Assembly (NCBI GenBank): GCA_009782405.1
Contig: WRJC01000006.1
Location: 33,791 to 97,790, forward strand
Reading direction: 5' to 3'
Source of the DNA: Oscillospiraceae bacterium
Lineage (GTDB): Bacteria > Bacillota_A > Clostridia > Oscillospirales > WRJC01
Length of the DNA stretch: 64,000 nucleotides
Both the position numbers and the translations under genes were made by a program. Below the pieces are notes generated by a model. It saw only the letters and a list, made by a program, of their open reading frames with translations. It was not told where the DNA came from and did no database searches. This document shows positions 7,664-16,444 of the stretch, one piece after another. The first letter of the stretch is position 1; each line of letters opens with the position of its first letter.

Positions 7664-8317
7664 TCATCGGTTGGTTTTTTGGGGATTTAGCCAAAATTTC
7701 AGGAATTTCATGATGGAGGCGATTCCCAGGGCCGCAATATGCGCCGCCCTCACGCAAAACTTTACATCTATTCTGTACGAGCTCCGGGTTTTGGAAAAAT
7801 CCGGGATTATTTTCACGCTGTCCGTTTTCTTCCGGACCCGGAAGTTGCGCTCCAAAAATTCGTTCAGGCAATATGCCGACGCTATAGCCTCGCCGTACAG
7901 CATGGCGGTTTTTTCGGCTTCGCCTGCGGCCAATATCAAATCGATTTTGTATATTTTCGCTTTGAAATGCTTTTTGAACCTTTTGAGGAGCGCTGTGCCT
8001 ATCGCTTTTATCAAATCGAAAATTTCGCCTATTTCATGTTTCTTTTTTTCTTTCGGCGGTTCCCCGCCGGTTCTCTTTCGCTTTTTTTCTTTTTCGCCTT
8101 CTTTAAGTTTTTTTTGCTTTACGGGCTTTTTTGGCTTTTCCTTTTTTTGCCTTGCGGGAATTATGCGGATTTTGTAAAACCCTATTTTGGCGAAGACCCT
8201 CACGCTTTCCTCAGCGGACGAATCGAAGCTCACGCGCACGGAAAGGTTTATCGACAATATGGCCGCGAAAAGCGCGGATACCCCCGCCATGACGTATAAA
8301 AAAACCATAAAAGGCAC
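7664..8317 (-). CDS. DUF2953 domain-containing protein
   Basis: A 217-residue protein with one N-terminal membrane segment (VFLYVMAGVSALFAAILSI), a beta-rich stretch (NLSVRVSFDSS...FAKIGFYKIRI), a long Lys/Glu-rich linker (about residues 55-95) and a C-terminal part with IYKIDLILAAGEAEKTAMLYGEAIAS, the DUF2953 signature. The function is unknown, but the family is regularly placed between scpB and ytfJ in sporulating Firmicutes, so a sporulation or envelope role is likely. The start is GTG (8317), 10 bases after GAAGGA; an ATG at 8308 is an alternative. It begins 7 bp after scpB. Confidence 0.78.
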   Translation of the reverse strand: MPFMVFLYVMAGVSALFAAILSINLSVRVSFDSSAEESVRVFAKIGFYKIRIIPARQKKEKPKKPVKQKKLKEGEKEKKRKRTGGEPPKEKKKHEIGEIFDLIKAIGTALLKRFKKHFKAKIYKIDLILAAGEAEKTAMLYGEAIASAYCLNEFLERNFRVRKKTDSVKIIPDFSKTRSSYRIDVKFCVRAAHIAALGIASIMKFLKFWLNPQKTNR

Positions 8318-8324
8318 CTACTTT

Positions 8325-8909
8325 TTATCCTTCGGATTCCGCCAAAAAGCCGATCCCGCCGATTTCGCTTTTGAAGTTTTCTATTTGCGGCAGTTCGGAA
8401 ATGTCGGAAAGCCCAAACAAGCTCAAAAATTTTGCGGTGGTTCCGTATACATACGGCTTGCCCGGCAGGTCGAGCCTGCCCTTTTCCTCCATATAGCCTT
8501 TTTCCATCAGGGAGCCTATCATGTACGCGCAATCCACGCCCCTTTGCTGCTCTATGTAATTTTTGGTCACCGGCTGGTTGTAGGCCACCACGGCGAGAAT
8601 TTCGAAGGCGGACTTCGAAAGGCTCCTTATCTGCCTGGCGTTCGACTTCAGCACTTTTCTTATGTGTTCTATGTGCTCCGCCCGCGCCACAAGCTGGACA
8701 TATTCCCCCGCGACCACGACTTCGAGCCCGCTGTTTTTGGCGTTGTAAGTTTCGGCGAACTGCAAGACAATGTTTTTGAAATCGGGTTTCGCGAAATCCA
8801 GATCTTCGGCCATATCCAAAATATCCTTGAAATTTATCGGTTCCCCCGCCGAAAACAACACCGCTTCGATTATATTTCCTATTGAATCCGTTGACTTTAT
8901 ACCATCCAT
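8325..8909 (-). CDS. scpB: Segregation and condensation protein B
   Basis: A 194-residue ScpB. It carries the two winged-helix domains of the family: IIEAVLFSAGEPINFKDILDMAE at the N-terminus, LSKSAFEILAVVAYNQPVTKNYIEQQRGVD in the middle and a second domain with LMEKGYMEEKGRLDLPGKPYVYGTTAKFL. ScpB dimers join ScpA and Smc to form the prokaryotic condensin that compacts and separates replicated chromosomes. The length is normal. The gene starts 5 bp after scpA, the standard operon arrangement. Smc is encoded elsewhere. Confidence 0.95.
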   Translation of the reverse strand: MDGIKSTDSIGNIIEAVLFSAGEPINFKDILDMAEDLDFAKPDFKNIVLQFAETYNAKNSGLEVVVAGEYVQLVARAEHIEHIRKVLKSNARQIRSLSKSAFEILAVVAYNQPVTKNYIEQQRGVDCAYMIGSLMEKGYMEEKGRLDLPGKPYVYGTTAKFLSLFGLSDISELPQIENFKSEIGGIGFLAESEG

Positions 8910-8914
8910 CGCCT

Positions 8915-9667
8915 TTATCGGTTTCCTCGCTGTTTGTTTAGGGTGAAGCGGCAGTCCAATATGCCGCTTCCGGAAATTTCGATCCTGTTTGTCTTCAAAA
9001 GCTCGAGGATCGCCGCGAATGTGGCTACTATGTCGTCGCGGCCGCCGGCGTCGCGCTCGTTTTTGAGCAAGCCCAAAAAATCGAGGCTTTCATTTTTGTA
9101 CAGCCGCCTGATTATCGAAATGATCTTTTCCGCCATGGTAACGGTTTTTTTGTTTGCGAAAATTTTTATCGACTCTATCGTCGGGGGAAGCTGATCCCTT
9201 TTTCTCGATGCGATTTCCATGAGTATCCCGTACAGCATCGCGGGATCCAAGGTCTGTTGGGGAGCGGTTTCGCCCTCTTTGTCTTCGTATATGATTTTGT
9301 CCTCGGGCTTTTCGTATCTGTCTTTATAGGCGCCGAAACGCTCGGACAAATAGTCGGCTATCTTCTTTATTTCGGAATAATCCAGCAAAATCTTTACGAG
9401 TTCTTCCCTCGGGTCGGGTTCGTTCTCCTCCTTTGGCAAAAGCAGCTTGCTTTTTATGTACAATAGCTTCGCCACCATGTCGATAAATTCCGAGGCCACG
9501 TACAAATCGGATCCTTCCATTATGAAGATGTATTCGAGATATTGTTCCAAAATCGAGGATATGGGTATGTCGAATATGTCTATCTTGTTTTTTTCTATCA
9601 GGTGCAGCAACAAATCGAGCGGCCCCTGGAATATATCGAGTTTGTACTCTATTTTGTATTCCGCCAT
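8915..9667 (-). CDS. scpA: Segregation and condensation protein A
   Basis: A 250-residue kleisin. The N-terminal Smc-neck binding part reads YKLDIFQGPLDLLLHLIEKNKIDIFDIPIS, followed by FIDMVAKLLYIKSKLLLP, both classic ScpA signatures; the C-terminal winged helix (about residues 180-250) binds the Smc head. ScpA bridges the two heads of an Smc dimer with ScpB bound to its middle. The ATG follows a G-rich site. The gene lies 16 bp after a site-2 protease gene, also common in Clostridia. Nothing unusual is seen. Confidence 0.96.
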   Translation of the reverse strand: MAEYKIEYKLDIFQGPLDLLLHLIEKNKIDIFDIPISSILEQYLEYIFIMEGSDLYVASEFIDMVAKLLYIKSKLLLPKEENEPDPREELVKILLDYSEIKKIADYLSERFGAYKDRYEKPEDKIIYEDKEGETAPQQTLDPAMLYGILMEIASRKRDQLPPTIESIKIFANKKTVTMAEKIISIIRRLYKNESLDFLGLLKNERDAGGRDDIVATFAAILELLKTNRIEISGSGILDCRFTLNKQRGNR

Positions 9668-9683
9668 AAATCCCCCAAATCCC

Positions 9684-10388
9684 CTATTTCAAAAGCAGAA
9701 AAGGCAGCAAATTCAAAACATGGACGATTCCGTCTACTATCAATCCCGAAAAAAATTGCAGCGGAATTCTCAGTATCCCCGTATACAAAAGCAAAATCAA
9801 GACCAAAAAGCTGTAGCGCTCGATATAGTTGTAGTAATAGCCGAGCCGGGGAGGCAAAAAATAGCTTACCAGCCGCGAACCGTCCAGCGGCGGGACGGGT
9901 ATGAGATTGAAAACTGCGAAATATACGTTCAAAGTCATGAAATATGTGAAAAAATAGCGGGCCATTTCCACAAAATTCGAAACTTCCCCCGCGAAATTGA
10001 AATAGAAATAATTGATCAGCCCGAGCGCGAAAGCCCCGAAAATCGCCATCAATATATTCGAGGCGGGCCCTGCGAGCGCGGAGAGCGCCATGCCTTTTTT
10101 TGGGTTCCTGAAATTTCTGGGATTTATCATCACGGGCTTGGCCCAGCCGAAGCCGAGCAGCATGAGCATGATAAAGCCTATTGGATCCATATGCTTCAAC
10201 GGGTTCAGCGATAGCCTGCCCATGTTTTTGGCTGTGGGATCCCCCATTTGGTAGGCTATATAGCCGTGGGCGCATTCATGGATTGTTATCGTTATCAAAA
10301 ATATGGGCAGAAAATACAAAAGGTCGATCAAGTCCTGCGAACTAAAATTAAGCAAATTTCTCAGCAATTCAAAAAACCCCCAGTTCAC
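9684..10388 (-). CDS. Site-2 protease family (M50) membrane metalloprotease
   Basis: A 234-residue polytopic protein. A hydrophobic helix leads into the zinc motif H37-E-C-A-H41, followed by GYIAYQMGDPTAKNMGRLSLNP, and the third metal ligand comes from NLIPVPPLDGSRL. This is the compact clostridial type without a PDZ domain (YwhC-like), lying next to scpA. Such intramembrane proteases cut membrane-bound regulators; the substrate is unknown. The start is GTG 10388: an in-frame stop lies just upstream and no other start is available. It follows yqeG by 49 bp. Confidence 0.88.
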   Translation of the reverse strand: MNWGFFELLRNLLNFSSQDLIDLLYFLPIFLITITIHECAHGYIAYQMGDPTAKNMGRLSLNPLKHMDPIGFIMLMLLGFGWAKPVMINPRNFRNPKKGMALSALAGPASNILMAIFGAFALGLINYFYFNFAGEVSNFVEMARYFFTYFMTLNVYFAVFNLIPVPPLDGSRLVSYFLPPRLGYYYNYIERYSFLVLILLLYTGILRIPLQFFSGLIVDGIVHVLNLLPFLLLK

Positions 10389-10437
10389 GCCATTCGTTAA
10401 TCATGCCTTTATTATGCTCCTTTTATATGAACTGTCT

Positions 10438-10956
10438 TTAAACTTTTTGCTTTTTTTTGTTTTGCTTCCGGTAGTATCTCTTCAAAAACGGCTTTTCCAT
10501 GAGCCGTTTGAGCCTGAAAAAGACGCTTTCCGCAGGCTCGATCGGATCCACGAGTATGGCCGTGATTTTGGCCCTTTTGGCGGCCATCACGTCGGTGAAT
10601 AGCTGGTCGCCCACGAACGCGGCGTTTTTGGCGCTCAGGTCCATTGCGTCCAGCGCCTTTTTTATGGATTTCGCCGAGGGCTTTTTTGCTTCGGGGTACG
10701 AAAAAAAATTGAAATCGGAGTTGAATGTATCTACCCTCTGCCTGCTGTTGTTCGAGACAAAGCATATCAGAAAGCCTTCGCTTTTCAACTTTTCCATTAA
10801 AACCGAAACTTCCTCGGTGGGCCGCGCCTGCCTGTATGAGACAAGGGTGTTGTCTATGTCAAAAATCAGGCCCTTTATGTCTTTTTTTTTCAGCGAGTCA
10901 AAATCTATGTCGTATATTCCGGAAAAAACGAAATCGGGGGTGAAATATCGGAACAT
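10438..10956 (-). CDS. YqeG family HAD IIIA-type phosphatase
   Basis: A 172-residue protein with the YqeG start (FTPDFVFSGIYDIDFDSLK), the HAD nucleophile motif FDIDNTLVSY, motif II SNNS, and GDQLFTDVMAAKRA as the acidic motif, a typical small HAD phosphatase of the YqeG/GEP4 family. The yeast relative acts on phosphatidylglycerophosphate; in bacteria the role is uncertain. The basic C-terminus (KRYYRKQNKKKQK) could contact membrane or RNA. It probably begins the operon running down to DUF624; the region upstream holds the terminator of the preceding lipoprotein gene. Confidence 0.88.
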   Translation of the reverse strand: MFRYFTPDFVFSGIYDIDFDSLKKKDIKGLIFDIDNTLVSYRQARPTEEVSVLMEKLKSEGFLICFVSNNSRQRVDTFNSDFNFFSYPEAKKPSAKSIKKALDAMDLSAKNAAFVGDQLFTDVMAAKRAKITAILVDPIEPAESVFFRLKRLMEKPFLKRYYRKQNKKKQKV

Positions 10957-10971
10957 TTTTAATCCTCAAAA

Positions 10972-11000
10972 GAATTGTACCGCATCATACGGTACAATTC
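10972..11000 (-). terminator. Intrinsic terminator after the DUF4430-like lipoprotein gene
   Basis: GAATTGTACCG (10972-10982) and CGGTACAATTC (10990-11000) form a perfect 11-bp stem with a 7-nt loop. On the minus strand it follows the lipoprotein stop at 11022 and is followed by TTTT. The short T-run makes it moderate in strength. Confidence 0.65.
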
Positions 11001-11021
11001 GGGCAAAATTTCGGCTGTTCG

Positions 11022-11552
11022 CTATTTGTCCAATTCGCTTTGGACCTGTTTCCATTCCCAAACGATGCTGTCTCCCTCTTTCACATTGTCGCTGATTTCT
11101 TTTTCTTCGCCGTTCACAGTGCAAACCCAGTCATAATAATAGTCGCCTATCACATCTTCGGGTTCTGTTTCTTTTTCCTCTTCGGCATTCTCTTCCGCGG
11201 GAGGTTCTCCCTCTTCTGCGGGCGGTTCCTCCGTGGGGTAATCGTTTATGAAAAATTTGACGATGTCGGAACCTATCCGCTTGACCGTGTTGAGCTGCAG
11301 GTCGTAGTCGAACTCGATTTCATAGACTTCATCGCACATCTTTTTCGTGGCGCGCAAAACCGTGAGTTCGCTTGCGGTGCCGGTAACCATCAAATCCATA
11401 TCGCAAATCTCGCCCTCGGAACCGGTTATTTTCATATGCACCTTTATGTCTTTTTCCGCTTCCGACTGGTCGCACGACGCGAGCGCGGCGACCGATAAAA
11501 CCATCACGGCGACCAGGGCGGCTGACATGATGCGCTTTATTTTTGTGTTCAT
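11022..11552 (-). CDS. Lipoprotein with DUF4430-like C-terminal domain
   Basis: A 176-residue secreted lipoprotein. The signal peptide (IMSAALVAVMVLSVAALAS) ends in the lipobox LAS-C. A small domain follows (residues 35-100), with KVHMKITGSEGEICDMDLMV and a repeated T/V-rich strand pattern, then a Glu/Pro-rich low-complexity linker (about 105-135), and finally DYYYDWVCTVNGEEKEISDN...DSIVWEWKQ, which resembles the DUF4430 transcobalamin-like domain. A vitamin- or ligand-binding role is possible but not shown. It has a strong GGAGGT site, its own consensus promoter and its own terminator, so it is monocistronic. Confidence 0.6.
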   Translation of the reverse strand: MNTKIKRIMSAALVAVMVLSVAALASCDQSEAEKDIKVHMKITGSEGEICDMDLMVTGTASELTVLRATKKMCDEVYEIEFDYDLQLNTVKRIGSDIVKFFINDYPTEEPPAEEGEPPAEENAEEEKETEPEDVIGDYYYDWVCTVNGEEKEISDNVKEGDSIVWEWKQVQSELDK

Positions 11553-11598
11553 AAAATGACCTCCGTAAAATTATAATTTTCATTTACACGCATATTAC

Positions 11599-11627
11599 AT
11601 TATAGTTAAAATTTTCGGCGTTGTCAA
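11599..11627 (-). promoter_or_regulatory. Consensus promoter for the DUF4430-like lipoprotein
   Basis: On the minus strand TTGACA (11622-11627) and TATAAT (11599-11604) are 17 bp apart. The predicted transcript starts about 40 nt before the ATG at 11552. Confidence 0.8.
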
Positions 11628-11691
11628 GCGTATGTTGAAATAATTTTCCATAAGTACAATTTAAATTAATAAATCTGACATAGTTTGCCCG

Positions 11692-12954
11692 TTACGGCAG
11701 CTCGCGCGCCGAAATATTTTTGAGGTTTCCGCTTGCGCCAATCTCGTACATGAGCGCCCCGGCGACCTCCCCCCTTCTTTTCAGGTCGCGCAAAACCAAA
11801 TACACAAATCCGAGGCTGGCGCCGGACGCGCCTGTTTTGGGAATTTGAAAACTCGCTTCCTTTGGGTAATACGCATCCGCATTGGAAGCGCAGTTCAAGG
11901 CGCCTACCATTGCGGGCGTCCCGCTTTCGTAGGCGTAGATATAGGTTTCGGCGAGATAGCCCGCCGGTATTATGTTTTTTTGGCTTACGCTGATGCTCAC
12001 CGAATCTTTCAGATTTTCGGCGGAGATGCTTTTCGCCTGTTCGGCCAATATCCGTTCCGCTTTTTCTTGTTTCAATACCGGCGCGCCGTCTGCGGGGGAA
12101 AGGAAGTAGTCGCCTTGGCCGATGGCGCACTCTTCCGGCAGTTCGCGCAAATCGCTTCCCCGAAGTTCAAAATACAGCACGGAGGCTATGATTTTGGCGA
12201 GTTCGCCCCTTTTCAAGGTGCTTGTCGGCGAAACTTTGCCTTTTTCGTCGCCCCTGATTATCCCGTTGTAGAAGCATTTTTGAAAATACTCGCGGTATGG
12301 ATCGGGAATTTCCGAATAGTCGGCAATCGCGGTTTTGATTTGTCCCAAGATTTCCCGGTCGTACCCGCCGCCATTGATGAATTCGTTGCCGTTGCCGCCT
12401 ATTTCGCTTTTCAGGAAGTTTGTCCTGGTTCTGCCTTTTTTGATTTCAAACGATTTCGCTATGAATTTTGCCGCATCCATTCGCTTTATCGGCGCCTCGA
12501 TTGCCAAAGCCGCGCTTTCCGATATCGCGGCGCCCCCGCCGCCCATGAGCTTTATCCCATAGAAATCGAGTTCTTCGCCGCCGAAAATCCCCAAGTCGCA
12601 CATCAGCTGGATATATCCCGAATACCACAACCCGGCTCCTTCGACTTTGTTTCTCGCCAAAAAATCCCTGCTTTTTTCCGCCATGTATTCGAGGCCGAGG
12701 TATCTCGCGACAAAGGCGGCAATCTCGCTTGTCCTGACTTCGGCGCCGGGCGCGTATGAGCTGTCCGTCATTCCCTCTATTACGCCGTCCTCATACAGGC
12801 GTTTTACATAGGGATAATACCAGTCCCCCGGGGTTACGTCCCCCAAGGCTCCCACGTCGCGCCGAGGCGCCGCGCCCCCGCAAAAACAAAACGGGAAAAC
12901 CAGCGCCGCCGCAACAACCAAGGCGGCGAATTTTTTTGAATGCAGGTTCATCAT
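11692..12954 (-). CDS. S-layer homology (SLH) domain protein
   Basis: A 420-residue exported protein with a signal peptide (KKFAALVVAAALVFPFCFCG). Three SLH-like repeats follow: DVTPGDWYYPYVKRLYEDGVIEG near residues 38-95, a divergent one around LWYSGYIQLMCDLGIFGGEE (about 110-175), and YFQKCFYNGIIRGDEKGKVSP (about 215-265). SLH domains bind pyruvylated secondary wall polymers, so the protein should sit on the cell wall. The C-terminal part (270-420) is a separate domain with beta-rich segments; I do not recognise it. The ATG overlaps the stop of the upstream PBP gene by 4 bp, so wall synthesis and this protein are translationally coupled. Confidence 0.75.
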   Translation of the reverse strand: MMNLHSKKFAALVVAAALVFPFCFCGGAAPRRDVGALGDVTPGDWYYPYVKRLYEDGVIEGMTDSSYAPGAEVRTSEIAAFVARYLGLEYMAEKSRDFLARNKVEGAGLWYSGYIQLMCDLGIFGGEELDFYGIKLMGGGGAAISESAALAIEAPIKRMDAAKFIAKSFEIKKGRTRTNFLKSEIGGNGNEFINGGGYDREILGQIKTAIADYSEIPDPYREYFQKCFYNGIIRGDEKGKVSPTSTLKRGELAKIIASVLYFELRGSDLRELPEECAIGQGDYFLSPADGAPVLKQEKAERILAEQAKSISAENLKDSVSISVSQKNIIPAGYLAETYIYAYESGTPAMVGALNCASNADAYYPKEASFQIPKTGASGASLGFVYLVLRDLKRRGEVAGALMYEIGASGNLKNISARELP

Positions 12955-15458
12955 TGGACAAAATCCTCCCAGTTGGGCTGGTTGTCGTAGCCGCCCAATG
13001 TCGGTTCTTCCGTGGGAGGCTCCGTTATTTCTTCGGCGGCGATCGTTTCCGGTTCGGTGAATGTCTCTGCGGTGGTTTCGGCGACGGTCAAAGTCGGCTC
13101 GATGTACTGGCTTTCGGGTTCCGTGTACGGCGGCATAATGTTCGTGTACGGCGGCGCTATGAGATCAGACCAAGTTTCGGTTGCGTATTTGGAGTTTTCA
13201 TCGGTTTCGCGGGTATCTTCGGAGGTTTCCTCGATTTCTTCCGTTTCCGTTTCTTTTGGCGGGGCGGCATAGCACATTTTGCAGATTTCCTTGGGCTCGC
13301 TGCTCTTGGAATAATATCCGGTATCCGTCGAACCGCAATTCGGCCCCGGCGCCAATCCCGACCTTTTGCAATATTTGGCCTCGACAATGGTCGGAAGTTC
13401 CGGGAATTTTTTGGGATCCCCGTATATCGGTTCGTGAATAGTGTCCATGACGTAGTTGAAAAGCAGCATCGGGGGGTTTCCGTCGCCTGCGGGCACGTTC
13501 ATGTATTTGGGCAAATCGTAGCCAAACCAGCAGCCGCACAGATAATACGGGGTAAACCCGATGAACCAGCGGTCGTATTCCTCGTTGGTGGTTCCCGTTT
13601 TGCCGGCCACTTCGATTTTGTTTTTCATCTTGAGCCCTTTCGCGGTGCCGTCCTCCACCACCCCTCTGAGCAGTTTGGTCATTATCCAGGCGGTTTCCTC
13701 TTCGATCACCATTTTCCTTTCGGGCGCATTGTCCAAAATCACGTTTCCGTCTTGATCCGTCACCAATGTGAATGAGCGCGGCTTCGTGTATATGCCCTCG
13801 TTGGCAAACATCGCATAAGCGGCCGTGAGGTCGTAGACGCTGACCCCGTTCGTCATGGCGCCCAGCGCCAGCGGGGCATAGTCCACATCGCTCATCACCC
13901 TGCCGCTGGGCAGCGTCATTTCCTCGACAAGCGACCTTATATTCAATTGGTCGTACATGAACCGGAACGAAACTTCCGGGGTCAGCTGCATGAGCGTCCA
14001 TACCGCGGTGGTGTTCTTGGAAACCGCTATTGCCCGGCTGAGGCTTATCATGCCCTCGTTTCCCGCAGGATAGTTCGGGGGCCAGGGCCTATTGTTCAGG
14101 GTCATCGGAGGCGAATCGTTCATCGGGGTGCCCCAGTTTATGATGTTTTGGTCGATTGCCGGCGCGTAGACCGAAACCGGCTTTATCGAAGAGCCCGCCT
14201 GCCTGACCGAACCGGAAGCCCTGTTTAGCCCCCTTTGGACTTTTTCGTCCCTGCCACCCATAATGCCGAGCAAATACCCGGTGTAGGGGTCGATCACCAC
14301 CATGGCGGACTGATATTTCAGCGCCCCTTCGGGCTGGGCGGGGAAATATTCGTCGTGCGAATACACCCATTCCATCACGCCCTGTATGTCCGGGTCCATG
14401 CAGCTGTATATTTTAAGCCCGCCGGAATACAGTTTGTTGGAAGCCTGCTGCCTCGTATAGCCGTATTTTTCCATGAGCGCCGCCATCACGTCTTCGATTA
14501 TCTGGTCCACGTAATAGGATTTGACAGTTTCCACATACGACTTTTCGGGCCGGTTTATCGCAAGTTCCTTGTCATACGCCCCGTCAAATTCTTCTTTTGT
14601 TATCAGCCCGTAGGACAGCATATTTTTCAGGCACTCGTCGCGGCGGTCCTTGTTTCGCTCGGGCCTGGTTATCGGGTTCATCTTGGTGGGCGACTGCACG
14701 ATCGAGGCGATGGCGGCTGCCTCTATGAGGTTCAGGTCGCAGGCATTTTTGTTGAACAAGGTGTTGGCGGCGGACTGGACCCCGTAACAGCCGTTTGACA
14801 GCAGCACGGTATTCAGATAATTTTCCAATATCTCCTCTTTGCTCGTCCTGCTTTCTATGTACATCGCCCTGCGGATCTCCTGTATTTTCCGCTGGATCGT
14901 CTGGTCGTCGTCGTCCGTCATCAGTTTCACGAGCTGTTGGGAAATGGTCGAGCCGCCGTACGTGGCGCCGTCGCTCGGCATAAAAAAGTTGCTCGCCGCG
15001 GCGGCGGTCCGAAACCAGTCGACGCCCTTGTGCTCCCAAAATCTCCTGTCTTCGAGGGCGACGAAAGCATCCACGAGGTATGTGTTGTTTTTCGTGATTT
15101 CGCTGTACTTGACCCAGGTGCGGTTTTCCGAGCCGTGCAGCTGGTCCATTTCCACCAGCTGGGGGTTTGTTTTCTCGAACCTGTCGTCGTACTTGTAGTA
15201 GTATATGAAAGTGGTGAGTTTGGATTCGCTGGACATGGTGACCAAATCGGGCATAGTCGGGTCTATGTAATTCACAATGTAGAAAAAGAAAGTCCCCGCC
15301 ACTATCCCCCCGGTGATTATGACGATCAAAAGAATGGTAAGCACTATGTTGATTATATAGGAAAATATCTTGAAATTCACGAAAAAAATGGTCTTGACCG
15401 CTTTGACCGCTTTCGAAGGCTTCTTTTTTTTCGTTTTTGAAACGCCGTTGTCGTTCAT
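12951..15458 (-). CDS. Class A penicillin-binding protein (transglycosylase/transpeptidase)
   Basis: An 835-residue bifunctional peptidoglycan synthase. After a basic cytoplasmic tail and one membrane helix comes the GT51 domain (VALEDRRFWEHKGVDWFRT, GGSTISQQLVKLM, EILENYLNTVLL), then the transpeptidase with S423-S-I-K426, SKNT and the K620-T-G-T box. The last roughly 130 residues are a Thr/Glu/Pro-rich tail of unknown role. It polymerises and cross-links glycan strands on the outer face of the membrane. I prefer ATG 15458 over ATG 15464: AAAGGAG is 8 bases from the former and only 2 from the latter. It overlaps the SLH gene by 4 bp. Confidence 0.93.
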   Translation of the reverse strand: MNDNGVSKTKKKKPSKAVKAVKTIFFVNFKIFSYIINIVLTILLIVIITGGIVAGTFFFYIVNYIDPTMPDLVTMSSESKLTTFIYYYKYDDRFEKTNPQLVEMDQLHGSENRTWVKYSEITKNNTYLVDAFVALEDRRFWEHKGVDWFRTAAAASNFFMPSDGATYGGSTISQQLVKLMTDDDDQTIQRKIQEIRRAMYIESRTSKEEILENYLNTVLLSNGCYGVQSAANTLFNKNACDLNLIEAAAIASIVQSPTKMNPITRPERNKDRRDECLKNMLSYGLITKEEFDGAYDKELAINRPEKSYVETVKSYYVDQIIEDVMAALMEKYGYTRQQASNKLYSGGLKIYSCMDPDIQGVMEWVYSHDEYFPAQPEGALKYQSAMVVIDPYTGYLLGIMGGRDEKVQRGLNRASGSVRQAGSSIKPVSVYAPAIDQNIINWGTPMNDSPPMTLNNRPWPPNYPAGNEGMISLSRAIAVSKNTTAVWTLMQLTPEVSFRFMYDQLNIRSLVEEMTLPSGRVMSDVDYAPLALGAMTNGVSVYDLTAAYAMFANEGIYTKPRSFTLVTDQDGNVILDNAPERKMVIEEETAWIMTKLLRGVVEDGTAKGLKMKNKIEVAGKTGTTNEEYDRWFIGFTPYYLCGCWFGYDLPKYMNVPAGDGNPPMLLFNYVMDTIHEPIYGDPKKFPELPTIVEAKYCKRSGLAPGPNCGSTDTGYYSKSSEPKEICKMCYAAPPKETETEEIEETSEDTRETDENSKYATETWSDLIAPPYTNIMPPYTEPESQYIEPTLTVAETTAETFTEPETIAAEEITEPPTEEPTLGGYDNQPNWEDFVQ

Positions 15459-15493
15459 TTTCATGGCTCCTTTCTCATTGGTTTTGTTTTTGC

Positions 15494-16063
15494 CTATCTT
15501 CCCAAGGCGGCGTTTATGTCTTTTTCATATGCGGAGAACGTGCCGCCGCCCGCCCCGAGGTATATTTCAGTTATTATTCCGGCAGGGTCGATGATAAGCG
15601 TGTAGGGCATCACATTTGTGGGATATTTTTTTTGGATCGCCCCGCTTTCGTCGAGGCCGATAAAAAAACCACAGCCATTTTCGGCGGCGAAGGCTTCCAC
15701 TATTCCCTTTTTTTCGCCGCAGTTTATCGCCAGAACCGCAAGATCCCCCCCGAACTCATCAGCAAGCGCCCGGAGCCCCGGCATTCCGTCCGTGCAGGGG
15801 GTGCACCATGTGGCCCAAAAACTGACGAGCGCCGCCTTTCCGCGGCAATCGGAAAGTTTCACGGTCTCTCCCCCGAGAAGAGCGGCTTCGAAATCAGGCG
15901 CCATATATCCGATTTCGACTTTTGTTTCGATTGTTTTTTCCGCTTCTTCCGTTTCGCTTTTTTCGCTTTGCGGCGCGTTTTGGGTTTGCCCAAAGCCGCA
16001 GCCCGCGAATATGGCAATGGCGGCCATCGAAGCCAAAAGCGCCATGCCAATAAACCTACTCAT
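15494..16063 (-). CDS. TlpA/ResA-like thioredoxin-fold lipoprotein
   Basis: An exported lipoprotein of 189 residues with lipobox IFAG-C22 and an acidic linker, then a thioredoxin-fold domain: GYMAPDFEAALLGGETVKLSD, FWATWC87TPC90 (redox pair), a central IAINCGEKKG and a cis-Pro region MPYTLIIDPAGIITE. It probably passes reducing equivalents to secreted proteins on the outer face of the membrane. I start at ATG 16063: GGAG lies ten bases upstream, whereas the TTG at 16072 lacks a site. It begins inside the end of rbfA, an unusual partner for a redox lipoprotein. Confidence 0.85.
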   Translation of the reverse strand: MSRFIGMALLASMAAIAIFAGCGFGQTQNAPQSEKSETEEAEKTIETKVEIGYMAPDFEAALLGGETVKLSDCRGKAALVSFWATWCTPCTDGMPGLRALADEFGGDLAVLAINCGEKKGIVEAFAAENGCGFFIGLDESGAIQKKYPTNVMPYTLIIDPAGIITEIYLGAGGGTFSAYEKDINAALGR

Positions 16064-16406
16064 CGCCGCCAAACTCCATTTCGCTCAAAATTTGCGTGAT
16101 TTTGGCCGCGTTTTCCATTGAATGATCCGATATGAAGTTTAGTTCCGGGGTGTTTCTCAAATTCAGCCTTTCGGCAATTTCGCGCCTTATGTAGCCTTTG
16201 GCCGAAATGAACCCCTTTTTCACATTCTCGAAATCGCCGTCAAGCACGCTGTAATATATTTTCGCGAATTTCAAGTCCCCGCTCACCTCGCAGCGGGTTA
16301 TGGTCACAAGCCCGGAACTCACGCGTGGGTCTTTTGCCTCGCGCACTATCTGCGACATCTCCCTGCGCATCCCTTCGTTTATTTTGTCCATTTTATGCGA
16401 TGGCAT
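16056..16406 (-). CDS. rbfA: Ribosome-binding factor A
   Basis: A 116-residue RbfA with its KH-like fold: INEGMRREMSQIVREAKDPRV near the N-terminus, DLKFAKIYYSVLDGD in the middle and EIAERLNLRNTPELNFISDHSMENA towards the end. RbfA binds the 30S subunit during late 16S rRNA maturation and helps cold adaptation. The usual infB and nusA are not upstream here; instead an anti-sigma gene precedes it and a TlpA-like gene follows with overlap, so the locus has been rearranged relative to the common order. Confidence 0.95.
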   Translation of the reverse strand: MPSHKMDKINEGMRREMSQIVREAKDPRVSSGLVTITRCEVSGDLKFAKIYYSVLDGDFENVKKGFISAKGYIRREIAERLNLRNTPELNFISDHSMENAAKITQILSEMEFGGDE

Positions 16407-16444
16407 ATGCCCTCCCTAAATCCGGTCGGCTGCGGGGTTCTCCC